A stretch of 64,000 nucleotides of DNA from Peribacillus alkalitolerans (GTDB lineage Bacteria > Bacillota > Bacilli > Bacillales > DSM-1321), in the NCBI RefSeq assembly GCF_010882125.1, contig NZ_JAAGVZ010000002.1, positions 310,001 to 374,000 of the forward strand, read 5' to 3'. Below, piece after piece: positions 44,267-53,604 of the stretch (position 1 is its first letter; each line of letters begins with the position of its first letter). The notes beneath the pieces were generated by a model. That model was given only the letters and a program-made list of their open reading frames with translations, was not told the origin of the DNA and did not search any database. The translations under genes and the position numbers were made by a program.

Positions 44267-46228
44267 TTAAGAATTATAGTTTATGATTCTAGCTATAAAA
44301 TCATCGAAATGTTCAGACCCAATCAGATGGTTTACCCCATCGGGTCTATTAATGATTTCAATGAGATGCTTATAAAGATGGTTCAGTTTTTTTCTGTCCT
44401 CTTCTTTTAGGGAAAACATAAAAACAAGCTGTGCACGGTTCTTTCCCCACATGACAGGCTTATTCAGTATTGCCACAGAAATGACCGTTTCGTAGGCATT
44501 CATCACGATAGGGTGTGGAATGGCAACGAGATTCCCATAGGAGGTGGAGGAAATCTTCTCCCTTTCCATCACTAGATCCATATAATCCTCTGGTGTATAT
44601 CCCTTAGAGTAAAGATCATTCCCCAAAAATTGGATAGCTTCAAATTCATCTGTAAAGGATATTCCTTTATAGAAAATGTCCCTTCTGAAAAAATGCCTCA
44701 CGTCAGTCGAAACATCATTTTGCCCTTTGTATTCTTTATAGAGTCGTAAGTGTTGATCAATCTTTTCTATGTCTGCTTGATTAAGGAATGGGGATACTTC
44801 AATAACCTTGATGTCAATTTCATAATCAAATTTAACTGTAGATAGGATAAGGTCCGGTTCATTCGCGATAAGTTCATCTAACTCCATGAAGGAATACGTA
44901 CCTAGAATTTCAACCTTGTCCTTGTAAACTGAATGAAGCTTTGTCATTAGTAAGCTACTGGTTATGTAACCTGTCGGGCAAATGAGGCCAATTTTTCTTT
45001 TCCCTGTTTTCTTTTCCTTTAGGCGTTCAAAGGCCGCCCCAAGGTGAAGAGCAAGAAAGCCTATTTCATCTTCCCTAATCGCTAATCCTGTGATCCTGTA
45101 AAATTCCTTCGAAACAAAAACAGCGATTTCAAAGATAAAAGGGTAATTGATTTTAAGCTCATCGAGAATCGGGTTTCTCATTATGATGTGGTTATGGATC
45201 CTCTCAATCATTCTCTTAATATGAAGACATAACCCAATGAACAGTTGATCATCATTTTCAAAGTATATTCCGTATTCCATTTTTATCGAATGAATAAGCT
45301 CGTCCGTAAGGCTTGAAAGATTGGGATCGACGATTCCATCTAGCTCCCTTTTTTCCTTATAGTTATTCTTTATGATGCTTTTCCCTAAAATAAGGTAGGA
45401 AAGATAAATGATATCCCCTAAGGGGAACTTCACTCCAAGCTCCTCCTCTAATACTCTGGAAAGATCTTCAGACATTTTATATTCTGGAGTTCCCTCCACA
45501 CTATCCAAATCGAACTGTATATCGAGTATATTTTCACTTTTTATCCTGTCTATGGTAATAGCGATATGGATCACAAGATTGACTACTGCCATTTCATTAA
45601 GATGGATGTTATATTTTTTGACAGACTCGATAAGTTTTCTTTGGATCAGTGCCAAACTAAAGTCATTAAAGTATTTTTCATATTTCAATAGACTAAAAAA
45701 GCTTCGGTTCGTTTCCTTAAATAAAAGTTCACTTAAAAGAGCCCGTTTATCCTTTTCACTCCCCGATAAATAGATCAATGCTGCTTTCCTTGATAAACTC
45801 AGGCCTCTTTGGTTTTCAGAGATCATCTCCTTGATTCTCTTCAAATCATTTTCAATGGTTGCCTCACTGACCATGAGTTTTTCAGAAAGATTATATAAAT
45901 CTATTTCCCTGCTTTTAAGAAGGAGATTCTTTAGTATATAGTTTATGCGTTCATCAGGGTGAGTTGGAATGCCTTCACTTTCACTTTTCATGATTTCCCT
46001 GGCTCTGTTGAGGTCGGATAGAAAATAGCCTTTTTTATTTTGCGAAACAATAAATTCTTCATTTAAAATTGAATTTATAAAAGAGATATCGTTTCTAACG
46101 GTTCTATCCGTTACCCCAAGTTCTATAGCCAATTCTGAGCCCTTCACCCAAGTCTTCTTTTCTGATAATATTTTTAAAATCTCTCTTTGACGCGGATGGA
46201 AATTGTGCAATAGAATGACCTCCAACAA
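44267..46228 (-). CDS. LicR/MtlR-type PRD transcriptional activator
   Basis: 653 aa. Two N-terminal HTH parts (QREILKILSEKKTWVKGSEL... VTDRTVRNDI; LYNLSEKLMVSEATIENDLK), PRD1 ~170-280 (MAVVNLVIHIAITIDRI), PRD2 ~290-400 (ENDDQLFIGLCLHIKRMIER; EIGFLALHLGAAFERLKEKK), an EIIB-like domain ~405-490 (IGLICPTGYITSSLLMTKL, its Cys in the position expected for GatB-like EIIB), and EIIA (PTS_EIIA_2) ~505-650 (GNLVAIPHPIVM with the phosphorylatable His). Activity is set by PTS phosphorylation. Encoded immediately upstream of the PTS genes in the same direction, with its own terminator in between. Confidence 0.92.
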   Translation of the reverse strand: MLEVILLHNFHPRQREILKILSEKKTWVKGSELAIELGVTDRTVRNDISFINSILNEEFIVSQNKKGYFLSDLNRAREIMKSESEGIPTHPDERINYILKNLLLKSREIDLYNLSEKLMVSEATIENDLKRIKEMISENQRGLSLSRKAALIYLSGSEKDKRALLSELLFKETNRSFFSLLKYEKYFNDFSLALIQRKLIESVKKYNIHLNEMAVVNLVIHIAITIDRIKSENILDIQFDLDSVEGTPEYKMSEDLSRVLEEELGVKFPLGDIIYLSYLILGKSIIKNNYKEKRELDGIVDPNLSSLTDELIHSIKMEYGIYFENDDQLFIGLCLHIKRMIERIHNHIIMRNPILDELKINYPFIFEIAVFVSKEFYRITGLAIREDEIGFLALHLGAAFERLKEKKTGKRKIGLICPTGYITSSLLMTKLHSVYKDKVEILGTYSFMELDELIANEPDLILSTVKFDYEIDIKVIEVSPFLNQADIEKIDQHLRLYKEYKGQNDVSTDVRHFFRRDIFYKGISFTDEFEAIQFLGNDLYSKGYTPEDYMDLVMEREKISSTSYGNLVAIPHPIVMNAYETVISVAILNKPVMWGKNRAQLVFMFSLKEEDRKKLNHLYKHLIEIINRPDGVNHLIGSEHFDDFIARIINYNS

Positions 46229-46698
46229 CCAGAGTTCTGTCCCTATAAAATAATTATACTAATCTTGTCTGTTCAACAGAATCCTGCTATGGAAATTATT
46301 TGAGAGGAATTTATCTAATATACCGTATACAAGGCTGAACAATGGAGGTAAGGAGTTAAAAAAGTCTTTTTGAATTTTTCAGTCCTAAGTTATTTACATC
46401 ACTCCATTTCAAAAATTGAAATTAGAAACGAAATTTATTTATAAGTGCCTTATGCCCTATATTACAAATATTATCGTTCATCTGGAACTATTAAAATCAT
46501 TTTATCAATAAACACTTAATTTCTATTAGAACCGAAAGTTTTTTGTCTTTTAGGACATGAAAGAGGATGGAATCTGTTCCCACCCTCTTTGTATTTAAAC
46601 TTTTTACTTCGTAGTCTTATGAATTTAATTTGGCATTGTTATCGAAATACAAAAATAATATATAAAAAATCATTACTCATGTAATAAAAAGCTAAGTT
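46229..46698. other. Intergenic, 0.47 kb
   Basis: AT-rich. Promoter region of the PRD regulator on the left; a hairpin at 46561-46591 on the right. No gene seen. Confidence 0.4.
46561..46591. terminator. Hairpin, terminator candidate
   Basis: AAAGAGGATGG/CCACCCTCTTT arms with a 9-nt loop, one mismatch, weak T tract. It lies ~110 bp after the DUF262 pair in the minus sense. Confidence 0.45.
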
Positions 46699-48642
46699 TC
46701 ATTTCAATTCAATCCCTAAATAATGGTTCAACACTTCTATCATTTCTGTGTGATGCTTTTGCGCCAGCTGATCATTCCAAATCTCATTCTGATAAATTAA
46801 ATCCATCTTTAAGGAATCTAATTTTTCTTTATTATTATTAATAAATCGTTGGCGCTTTTCATTAAATGGTAGATTGCTATATTCTGAATTTATACTTCTT
46901 GATACTAACGCTAGGTTACCAAATCTGTTAAGTTCATTATCTGATACCGTATTGACATCAGTATCCTTTTGAGTTTGTGGTGATATATGCTCAACAGAAT
47001 TTTTGGCAGTCAATTTAAATTCTTTCCACCTTCTGTCCATACTTGAGGCATATTTCTCCCAAAGTACATATTCGAGTTTATAAAACCAATAATGAGGGAA
47101 TTCCGTCCCAAGATCTTGATTTAAGATCCCTATCTTTATTGTGGTATCATAATAAGGATCATCCAAGAATCTCCTTGTCCTAAACACTAATGGATCATCA
47201 TCTTTTTCTGCACATAACAAATGGTTGTCTAAATACTTTAAATACTCATAACTATTTTCGCCTTTATTCTCTATAAGAAATTTTAAATATGGAGTTAACC
47301 AATAATGTGTTGTTATTTGTTGTGAATGATATAACATACTTTGTAGTAGAGATTCACCTTTTGATGTAGGTTCTCCTCTTCGTAAAAAATAGAAATTCTT
47401 GTTCTTTCTATTATTTTTGTACTTTTCTATTTTACGAATGAAATGTGTTTCACTTTCCTTAAGTCCTACCCATTTAATTACGTGTTTATCAAAATAGTAT
47501 CGAACTTCCCAAAGTAACTCAATAAATTCTTTTATTTCTTCTTCGTTAATAAATTTACTGAGAAGATGGTTTGTAAAAATATTTAATAATTCATTATCTG
47601 ATATTTTAGGAATATCATCATGACTTTTGTATACTAGGTAAATTCTTAGTGTGTGTTGTAAAAGCATTGGAAAAGTTAAGATACTTCTAACATCATCTCC
47701 AATATATTCGTCTTCTTCGTATTCTTTATCTCTCACATTATCTTTTGTATCATAGCTATAATCTATATCCAATATTTCCAACAATGTACTAGGTTTGCTA
47801 TTGGAAACCTCTTTTTCATCTATAGTAGATAATACTTTAACTGGATCTGCTATTTTTTCCATTCCAACCTTAGCATCAACAGTATCAAATAAGTCCTGTA
47901 TTTTTATGCTAGTTATATCTTTTATATTTTTTTCTATATACTGCTCCATCACAGAACAAGCATCCCATAGGATACTGTAATTTATCCGATCCTTTCCTGA
48001 TAATTTATCTAGCATTCTTGCTTTTAAAATTTCATGGTGCAGTAGTTGTACACCTCTATTGTTAATAACCTCAAATAATTTATTTAAGTCTGTTTTATCT
48101 GGTACTTCTGTGAAAACCAATTGTACTTTCTCGTTAATAAAAGCAGCAATTTTTTCTGCCTTCCCAACTTCTTCTAGCTCAAATTGAGTATAGAATTTAT
48201 CAATAAATGCAAGTGCATCAGTTATATTAGCAGGTAATTTATTTAGACATTGCTTATTACCACCAATAATTAACCTAAATTGTTTATTAATTTCTTCCCT
48301 AATAGCAAAGTTTATCCTATTCGTCCGCTCCAGTTCAATGAAAGGTTTTAAATCACCACCAAATACTATGGAAATCATCCAGAGAGTTGTAAATCGTTGT
48401 TGTCCATCAATTAAATCAAAAACTTTACTTTCTTTTTTTGATAACATTCTATTTTTAACAACTAAAACGCTCCCTAAGTAAAAAAGCTCTTTTTCATCTT
48501 CATATGCTGCTTCTATGTCTTCTAATAGAGTTCTAACTTGGTCCTCTTCCCAGACATATAATCTCTGATAGATAGGAACATTGAACAAGTAATGCTGATC
48601 TGCAATGCTTTTTAATGTAACCAAATTAGACTTTATTTGCAT
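46699..48642 (-). CDS. DUF262 + HNH (DUF1524-like) protein, GmrSD/SspE-like
   Basis: 647 aa. N-terminal DUF262 (ParB/GmrS-like NTPase) domain: IYQRLYVWEEDQVRTLLEDI near 24-43 and FDLIDGQQRFTTLWM near 75-90. Centre ~200-560 is helical without motifs. C-terminal DUF1524/HNH-like region: NSVEHISPQTQ near 565, DNELNRFGNLALVSRSIN and SNLPFNEKRQRF. Such proteins act as nucleotide-dependent nucleases on modified phage DNA or as part of other defence systems. Overlaps the upstream DUF262 gene by 17 nt, with GGAG seven bases before the ATG, so the two are co-translated and likely work together. Confidence 0.85.
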   Translation of the reverse strand: MQIKSNLVTLKSIADQHYLFNVPIYQRLYVWEEDQVRTLLEDIEAAYEDEKELFYLGSVLVVKNRMLSKKESKVFDLIDGQQRFTTLWMISIVFGGDLKPFIELERTNRINFAIREEINKQFRLIIGGNKQCLNKLPANITDALAFIDKFYTQFELEEVGKAEKIAAFINEKVQLVFTEVPDKTDLNKLFEVINNRGVQLLHHEILKARMLDKLSGKDRINYSILWDACSVMEQYIEKNIKDITSIKIQDLFDTVDAKVGMEKIADPVKVLSTIDEKEVSNSKPSTLLEILDIDYSYDTKDNVRDKEYEEDEYIGDDVRSILTFPMLLQHTLRIYLVYKSHDDIPKISDNELLNIFTNHLLSKFINEEEIKEFIELLWEVRYYFDKHVIKWVGLKESETHFIRKIEKYKNNRKNKNFYFLRRGEPTSKGESLLQSMLYHSQQITTHYWLTPYLKFLIENKGENSYEYLKYLDNHLLCAEKDDDPLVFRTRRFLDDPYYDTTIKIGILNQDLGTEFPHYWFYKLEYVLWEKYASSMDRRWKEFKLTAKNSVEHISPQTQKDTDVNTVSDNELNRFGNLALVSRSINSEYSNLPFNEKRQRFINNNKEKLDSLKMDLIYQNEIWNDQLAQKHHTEMIEVLNHYLGIELK

Positions 48643-50101
48643 AAACTATCTCCTCAATCAATTGTTCCATCCAGCATTCTTTATATTTTAAACTATCTTT
48701 TGAATAATAAGTGAGTAATCTTTCTTTATAATAACCTTGTACACCTTTACCACTTTCTATATTCTCCTTTTGATATATATCAATTTTTTCATAACAATTT
48801 ATTAGAAATTCAAATACTTCTTCTGGCATAAAGGCATGACTAATTATATCTAGTAAATTATTATCTCTTTCCATTAAAAATTTTATTGGAGCTTGTTTAA
48901 CAACATTTTGCTTTTCTAATCTTATTGCCCCTAAAACATGATCTAACCATAGTGAAAACCTAAAAAATTCTCTTTCTCCGAATTTGTCATAATACATTAT
49001 TGTTGCAAGAATGAATAATTCCTTTAAATAAACTGAAATATTCTTCCAAACAATATTATAAAACTCTCTAAATCTTTTAATTTCCTTACTTCGAATGTTC
49101 CTTTCGATAAAAAGTAACTGGGTAATCTCAGCATATTTCATTGAAAAGAGAAAATATCCAAGTCCCTTACTTATTGGCTGTCTTAATAAAAAAGGAAGGT
49201 TTACATCATCTTGTGAGTTCACTTTTTTTAGTTGTATTTCATAATCTTTATTATCTTTTAAATAGAGTTTTATCCCATAAGAATTGTTATTATTCGGAAA
49301 CAACCTTATGGAGTTATCATTATCATTTGATATTGTGTAACTCATAAACACCTTTAAAATACCATCATCGTTTTCTAAACTAATTTGCTTTTGCCCCCGC
49401 CAACTACGCGCTCTCCAAAGGTATTTATTAATTAATTCAGCAGCAAAGTCCCCCTTCTTGCCAATTAGAGGTTGGAAACTTTGGATATTTTCCCAACTTT
49501 TTGCGCAATACTCTTGTAACTTTAAATTATTGATTGCCCTTAGATGATAAGCTTTGAGTAAATCAGTAGGTTTTAATTTTACTCCTCGATAGTTTTGTGT
49601 ATCAAAAAAAGTAAAGGCTAAATCTTCCGAAGAAGTGATAATAAAGGTAAATTGAATATTAGGGAACAATAAGGAAACTTTTTCTTTCCAGTTCTCTTTC
49701 TCATCATTACTAAAAAACAGTTGAATGTTTTTGATATTCTGAATGGAGATTGGCGAGTTATATTCCATAACCATTTTGTCGTTTAATAACTTCCCATTTA
49801 ATATAAAAAAAAGAATACTCAAGGTTGTCAAGCGCTGTTGACCATCTATGATAAACAATTTCTTTTTTTCGTCATTTTGGTGCAACAATATACTGCCCAT
49901 GTAATAAGGTATCTCAGGTTCTGTTTCTAGGTGAACTAATAGATCATTAATTAACTCTTTAACTTTAACGATATCCCAAATATATGGCCGTTGATATGTA
50001 TCAATTCCTATAGGATATAGTGCCTTTTCTTTAAAGAATTCCTCAAATGTACTAACGTGGATTCTTACATCATTTATTATTTTTGGATTTCCAACTTCCA
50101 T
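48626..50101 (-). CDS. DUF262 protein, first of overlapping pair
   Basis: 491 aa. N-terminal DUF262: GIDTYQRPYIWDIVKVKELI, YYMGSILLH, LFIIDGQQRLTTLSIL (DGQQR nucleotide-binding motif). The region FFDTQNYRGVKLKPTDLLKA follows as in GmrS-type proteins. The C-terminal half is helical (EFYNIVWKNISVYLKELF) and lacks the HNH-type end of its partner, so it may be the regulatory or recognition subunit. No strong RBS before the ATG at 50101. The pair forms a two-gene unit. Confidence 0.82.
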   Translation of the reverse strand: MEVGNPKIINDVRIHVSTFEEFFKEKALYPIGIDTYQRPYIWDIVKVKELINDLLVHLETEPEIPYYMGSILLHQNDEKKKLFIIDGQQRLTTLSILFFILNGKLLNDKMVMEYNSPISIQNIKNIQLFFSNDEKENWKEKVSLLFPNIQFTFIITSSEDLAFTFFDTQNYRGVKLKPTDLLKAYHLRAINNLKLQEYCAKSWENIQSFQPLIGKKGDFAAELINKYLWRARSWRGQKQISLENDDGILKVFMSYTISNDNDNSIRLFPNNNNSYGIKLYLKDNKDYEIQLKKVNSQDDVNLPFLLRQPISKGLGYFLFSMKYAEITQLLFIERNIRSKEIKRFREFYNIVWKNISVYLKELFILATIMYYDKFGEREFFRFSLWLDHVLGAIRLEKQNVVKQAPIKFLMERDNNLLDIISHAFMPEEVFEFLINCYEKIDIYQKENIESGKGVQGYYKERLLTYYSKDSLKYKECWMEQLIEEIVYANKV

Positions 50102-50476
50102 TATCTTTGATAAACCTACCTTTATTTTATAATAGTGTTACAAATTAAATTAGGCAGAAGTTAGCCATCATTATAGCTATTCTTCTGCCTTCATTTCTAG
50201 CTTGAGAATTATTGTATTCTATTTGAATTATATGATTATAATATTTTGTTATTAATTTAATGAGAAGTAAATTATTCCAGCATTTCTTTTAAAAAACGAT
50301 AGAAAAATCTTTACCTTTGTCCATGTCAGAAGTATAAAATAATACTTCTGTTTTTCTATATAGATCTATCATTGTTAATACTTCTTCATTATTATTTTTG
50401 ATATATCATTACAATAAAACTCTTTAAATAAATTGAGATATTATTATTTAATCAATAATAGTGTTATTGATATAAA
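50102..50476. other. Intergenic, 0.37 kb
   Basis: Very AT-rich promoter region of the DUF262 pair. Two hairpins: GCAGAAG...CTTCTGC at ~50153-50190 and CAGAAGTAT/ATACTTCTG followed by TTTTTC at ~50328-50356. The second looks like a plus-strand terminator with no gene before it. Confidence 0.4.
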
Positions 50477-50674
50477 TTAATTTATTATTAATTCATGGAA
50501 AAATACATATTTATGAACAATTTCCAAAAAAGTTCCACAATCATTCATTGGAGGTTGATTGAGCAAATCATAGAAACATCCCTGGTGATAAATAGTGTTT
50601 AAAAAATCCAAAAAAACATAATCGTCTGAATTAAAAATATTTGTGCATACAGGACATCGTACTATAATCTTCAT
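50477..50674 (-). CDS. Small zinc-finger-like protein, 65 aa
   Basis: MKIIVRCPVCTNIFNSDDYV, then a loop with HQGCFYDLL: C-x2-C plus H-x2-C gives a plausible single zinc site. RBS GGGAG nine bases before the ATG. No family recognised. It stands alone between the DUF262 pair and the restriction-type genes. Confidence 0.5.
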   Translation of the reverse strand: MKIIVRCPVCTNIFNSDDYVFLDFLNTIYHQGCFYDLLNQPPMNDCGTFLEIVHKYVFFHELIIN

Positions 50675-50936
50675 TAGTTCTGTTCTCCCATTCTAATCTC
50701 ATATTCAGAAAATTCCATATCTCTTTTAAATTCTCCTGCATATCACCAAAATCCTCATATATTTGACAAATATTATTTAGAATGTCAATAAGAAAGTATT
50801 TTTGCAATAGAAAAATGCAAAATAAATGAAAAAAAATGACCAGAATCTTTCCAGTCTGTCTCTCTTGTTAACTACTTATTGATAATGTTTTCGATTGCCT
50901 GGAGGTTATCCTTTTAACCGTATCACCATGACATTT

Positions 50937-50972
50937 AAAAAAAGACTCCATACCAAAAGGGTAGAGAGTCTT
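50937..50972 (-). terminator. Terminator downstream of nuclease A
   Basis: Minus strand: AAGACTC ... GAGTCTT stem followed by TTTTTTT. Confidence 0.6.
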
Positions 50973-51020
50973 CACCTACCTTTTAATAACTTTTAAGGAA
51001 AAAAGGTACGTAGCAAAATA

Positions 51021-51078
51021 GTGTCTGGCACAATTATTGGACAAAACACAAAATTTTGTACAAGGGTTTGTGCCTGAA
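51021..51078. repeat. GTGTCAGG palindromic repeat, diverged copy 5
   Basis: GTGTCTGGCACAATTATTGG, inner GGACAAAACACAAAATTTTGTAC, closing TTTGTGCCTGA. Same plan as the copy at 9120 but ~25% changed. Confidence 0.5.
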
Positions 51079-51189
51079 AGTTTTTCTAGCATGAATACAT
51101 AAATTACATATATGACCTCTAAAGATCTCTTTCTTTAATCAGGTTATAGATTTATTATTTAGAATGAAATATAGAATAAAAATACAGCT

Positions 51190-51858
51190 CTATTGTCTTT
51201 TAAATAGAACACTGGATCTCCACTCATGCCCATTTTTTTGAGTTATTTCGTTCATTTTAAATCTAATATTAGGACGAGTCAAAGTACCTGGTCTTTTTCC
51301 TGGATATAATATAGTATCAAAGAATGTTGTATAAAATTGGCCATTGGGAATACTCATTAGCCTTATTTCTTCTACAAGGTTTGTAGGACTATAGGCTATT
51401 CTAACAGCATAGGTTAAGTTAGGAACTTTGCCGAAACGGATATGATTTTCATAAAACCTAAGATTTGCAAGCCAATTTTTTCCTGCAATTATTGATGAAG
51501 AAGTAGAATTATACGAAGTTTGATTTCTTTCTAGCAATACTCTGTTTTCTCTATAATCATCATCAGTTATTTTAATAGTTTTCACTTCCAAATGAATAAT
51601 TGAATCTCCGCATTCAAAACAACTATCACTTGATGCTCCCATAGAGGCTATATTCCAACCCTGAGATCTATCAATAATACCTTCAATAATATTCTGTGCA
51701 CCCTTTTGTATTGTATTAGTTCCAGATGGATACATTGGTATATTCTGTTGGCTATATAATTGATTTATTATCTCACCAAGATGTTCTTCAAGTAGTCTCT
51801 TAATAATAAAAAAATATTTTTTTTCAAGTTCCATTAATAAATGATCTGTTAATGACAT
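51190..51858 (-). CDS. PD-(D/E)XK endonuclease-like protein A
   Basis: About 222 aa from the ATG at 51858, which has GAGAGGA nine bases upstream; the open frame begins at a TTG (51876) with no RBS. Nuclease core near residues 80-105: Asp in GASSDSCFECGDS and E-V-K in IIHLEVKTIKI. Downstream motifs ERNQTSY, SIPNGQFY and GKRPGTLTRPNIRF are shared with protein B at 52.1 kb on the other strand. The pair lies next to an m5C methyltransferase, so both are probable restriction subunits. No named family recognised. Confidence 0.65.
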   Translation of the reverse strand: MSLTDHLLMELEKKYFFIIKRLLEEHLGEIINQLYSQQNIPMYPSGTNTIQKGAQNIIEGIIDRSQGWNIASMGASSDSCFECGDSIIHLEVKTIKITDDDYRENRVLLERNQTSYNSTSSSIIAGKNWLANLRFYENHIRFGKVPNLTYAVRIAYSPTNLVEEIRLMSIPNGQFYTTFFDTILYPGKRPGTLTRPNIRFKMNEITQKNGHEWRSSVLFKRQ

Positions 51859-52077
51859 TAATTTAATTCCTCTCAAAGTCTTAATATAAACACATTTACC
51901 ATATTATACTAATTTATTATTAACTTTTTGTAAATGAAAACTATTAAACCAAAAGATTATAAATAATTTCCAAAACATTTCTATATTTGACTGAACTATT
52001 ATTGGATCCCTTCTCTTTAATAATATTGAAATTCATTAAATTGTAATTGCCAAAATATTATTTTCTTTGTGAGGGAA

Positions 52078-52086
52078 TGGTATAAT
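52078..52086 (+). promoter_or_regulatory. Extended -10 promoter for nuclease B
   Basis: TGGTATAAT: a perfect TATAAT with the extended TG motif, ~18 bp before the ATG of the plus-strand nuclease gene. No good -35 at 17 bp. The very short leader leaves just room for the RBS AGAGGTGAT. Confidence 0.5.
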
Positions 52087-52103
52087 TATCTAGAGGTGAT
52101 ATA

Positions 52104-52862
52104 ATGAATTACTTAATGAATGAACTCATACATTTAAATGAAATTGAATTCTGGGAACATCAATATTTACAACAAATATTTTATTCACTAAAATTAGACC
52201 GAGAAAAAATGTTGAGTGGTTTTAACACAAAAGAAGAAATCAAGGATGATTGGGTAGCTCACCTTGGGGATCAAACATCCTCTTTTGCAACAGGTTCAGA
52301 ACGTATTTTCTATTGGCTATTTAATCAATTTGGCAAACCTAATTCTTCCCCCGTAGGTTCAGATATGTTCTTTGAAACGTATAATGCGTATGTTCACATT
52401 GATGTTAAAACTGTAACATTAGCAAACGTAGGTGATTTTACTAAAAATATATTCGTTGGAGATAATCAAAATAGTTACTATGGATCAATCAATGTTCGAG
52501 GTAAAGAATCTCGTCCATATAAAGGACATCTTCCTTTTTTCTATACAAAAAATAATGGTGAAAAAAAGATATGTCTTACCTATTTTATTATTATTTTATA
52601 CAATGAAGTTAATCTAGATATTCAATCAATTGCTGTTGTTTGTATGCCTAATGGTAAGCTAAATGAAATTTACGGTGATGATGTTATCAGTGCAGGTAAA
52701 AATCCTGGAAAAATTAGATTTAATTACACAAAATGTAGTAAGTTCTTATTATTGAATGATTCACCTTCTAGAATAAAAGTCCTGCTTTGGAATGAAAATA
52801 TGGAAGATTCACTTAAGATGAAATTGAATTTATTAGAGTCTCTCTATTTTCAAGAAAAATAA
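52104..52862 (+). CDS. PD-(D/E)XK endonuclease-like protein B
   Basis: 252 aa. Core: Asp in SPVGSDMFFET and D-V-K in YVHIDVKTVTL near 85-105, then GDNQNSYYG, CMPNGKLNEIYGDDV and AGKNPGKIRFNY. These align in order with protein A (HLEVKTIKI, ERNQTSY, SIPNGQFY, GKRPGTLT), so the two are divergent paralogues. RBS GAGGTG seven bases before the ATG. Only plus-strand gene in this part of the island, transcribed towards ytfJ with a shared terminator. With protein A and the m5C methyltransferase, a heterodimeric restriction enzyme is a good hypothesis. Confidence 0.65.
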   Translation: MNYLMNELIHLNEIEFWEHQYLQQIFYSLKLDREKMLSGFNTKEEIKDDWVAHLGDQTSSFATGSERIFYWLFNQFGKPNSSPVGSDMFFETYNAYVHIDVKTVTLANVGDFTKNIFVGDNQNSYYGSINVRGKESRPYKGHLPFFYTKNNGEKKICLTYFIIILYNEVNLDIQSIAVVCMPNGKLNEIYGDDVISAGKNPGKIRFNYTKCSKFLLLNDSPSRIKVLLWNENMEDSLKMKLNLLESLYFQEK

Positions 52863-52874
52863 AAAAATTAAACT

Positions 52875-52901
52875 AAAAAACCATCAATTAGATGGTTTTT
52901 T
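52875..52901. terminator. Shared bidirectional terminator
   Basis: AAAAAACCATC/GATGGTTTTTT with 5-nt loop, between the converging ends of nuclease B (plus) and the GerW-like gene (minus). Confidence 0.85.
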
Positions 52902-53348
52902 CTAGATATCCAAATCATGTTTTGACTCGTTTAAATTATTCTTATTGCTGTTCGAATGTACATCTTTTTTAAAAATTTCTTTTATTTTTTCAAAAGTTGT
53001 TGGAGCCAAATCAATAATTTTCTCTATAATGTGGGTGTTTTGATCTAAATGCAACATATTTACACCACTGCTATTTACTACAAGGAATGCTATTGGTGTA
53101 ATTGAGACACCCCCACCACTTCCTCCACCAAATGGATGATTATTGTGATTGATTCCATTTTCAGAAGAATTTAAATGGAATTCACTACCTCCAGCTGCAA
53201 ATCCAAATCCTACTTTAGAAACAGTTAATATTACACTTCCATCTGGTGTTTCTACCGGATCCCCAATTATTGTATTCACATCTATCATTTGTTTTAGGTT
53301 TTCCATTGCAGAATTCATTAATCCCTGAATAGGATGATTAGATGACAT
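52902..53348 (-). CDS. ytfJ: GerW/YtfJ-family sporulation protein
   Basis: 148 aa from the ATG at 53348 with GGAGG seven bases upstream (the frame opens eight codons earlier). The family core is clear: MNSAMENLKQMIDVNTIIGDPVETPDGSVILTVSKVGFGFAAGG, then a glycine-rich GGGSGGGVSITPIAFLVV. YtfJ/GerW is made in the forespore and is needed for normal germination. In typical Bacillus genomes it sits in a conserved core context; here it lies between restriction-like genes, so it is either a second copy or the locus has been invaded. Acidic tail ends DLDI. Confidence 0.85.
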   Translation of the reverse strand: MSSNHPIQGLMNSAMENLKQMIDVNTIIGDPVETPDGSVILTVSKVGFGFAAGGSEFHLNSSENGINHNNHPFGGGSGGGVSITPIAFLVVNSSGVNMLHLDQNTHIIEKIIDLAPTTFEKIKEIFKKDVHSNSNKNNLNESKHDLDI

Positions 53349-53550
53349 TTTATATCCTCCTCCAGAATGCATATTGTTTACTAAATAGTTTTCACTATTT
53401 GACTAATCATTTTCTTGCTTAAACATCTGCCTAACTCCAATATTGTTAAAGCTATATTTTCCTATCTTGAATCAAATTATTCAGTTAGTTTTTATAAAAG
53501 AAATCTTCACCCACCAATTTGTTGTATATTGAAATTAACATTTATTAATA

Positions 53551-53592
53551 AAAAACCCCTAATTCAAATGTGTGATTTGAATTAGGGGTTTT
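53551..53592. terminator. Terminator after the methyltransferase
   Basis: AAAACCCCTAATTCAAAT/ATTTGAATTAGGGGTTTT stem with 5-nt loop, 13 bp after the methyltransferase stop. Confidence 0.85.
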
Positions 53593-53604
53593 AGTTATTT
53601 ATAT

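Larger units (their letters stand above)
50675..51189. other. Intergenic, 0.5 kb
   Basis: Contains a terminator (50937-50972) for the nuclease gene and a diverged GTGTCAGG palindromic repeat (51021-51078). Otherwise empty. Confidence 0.45.
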
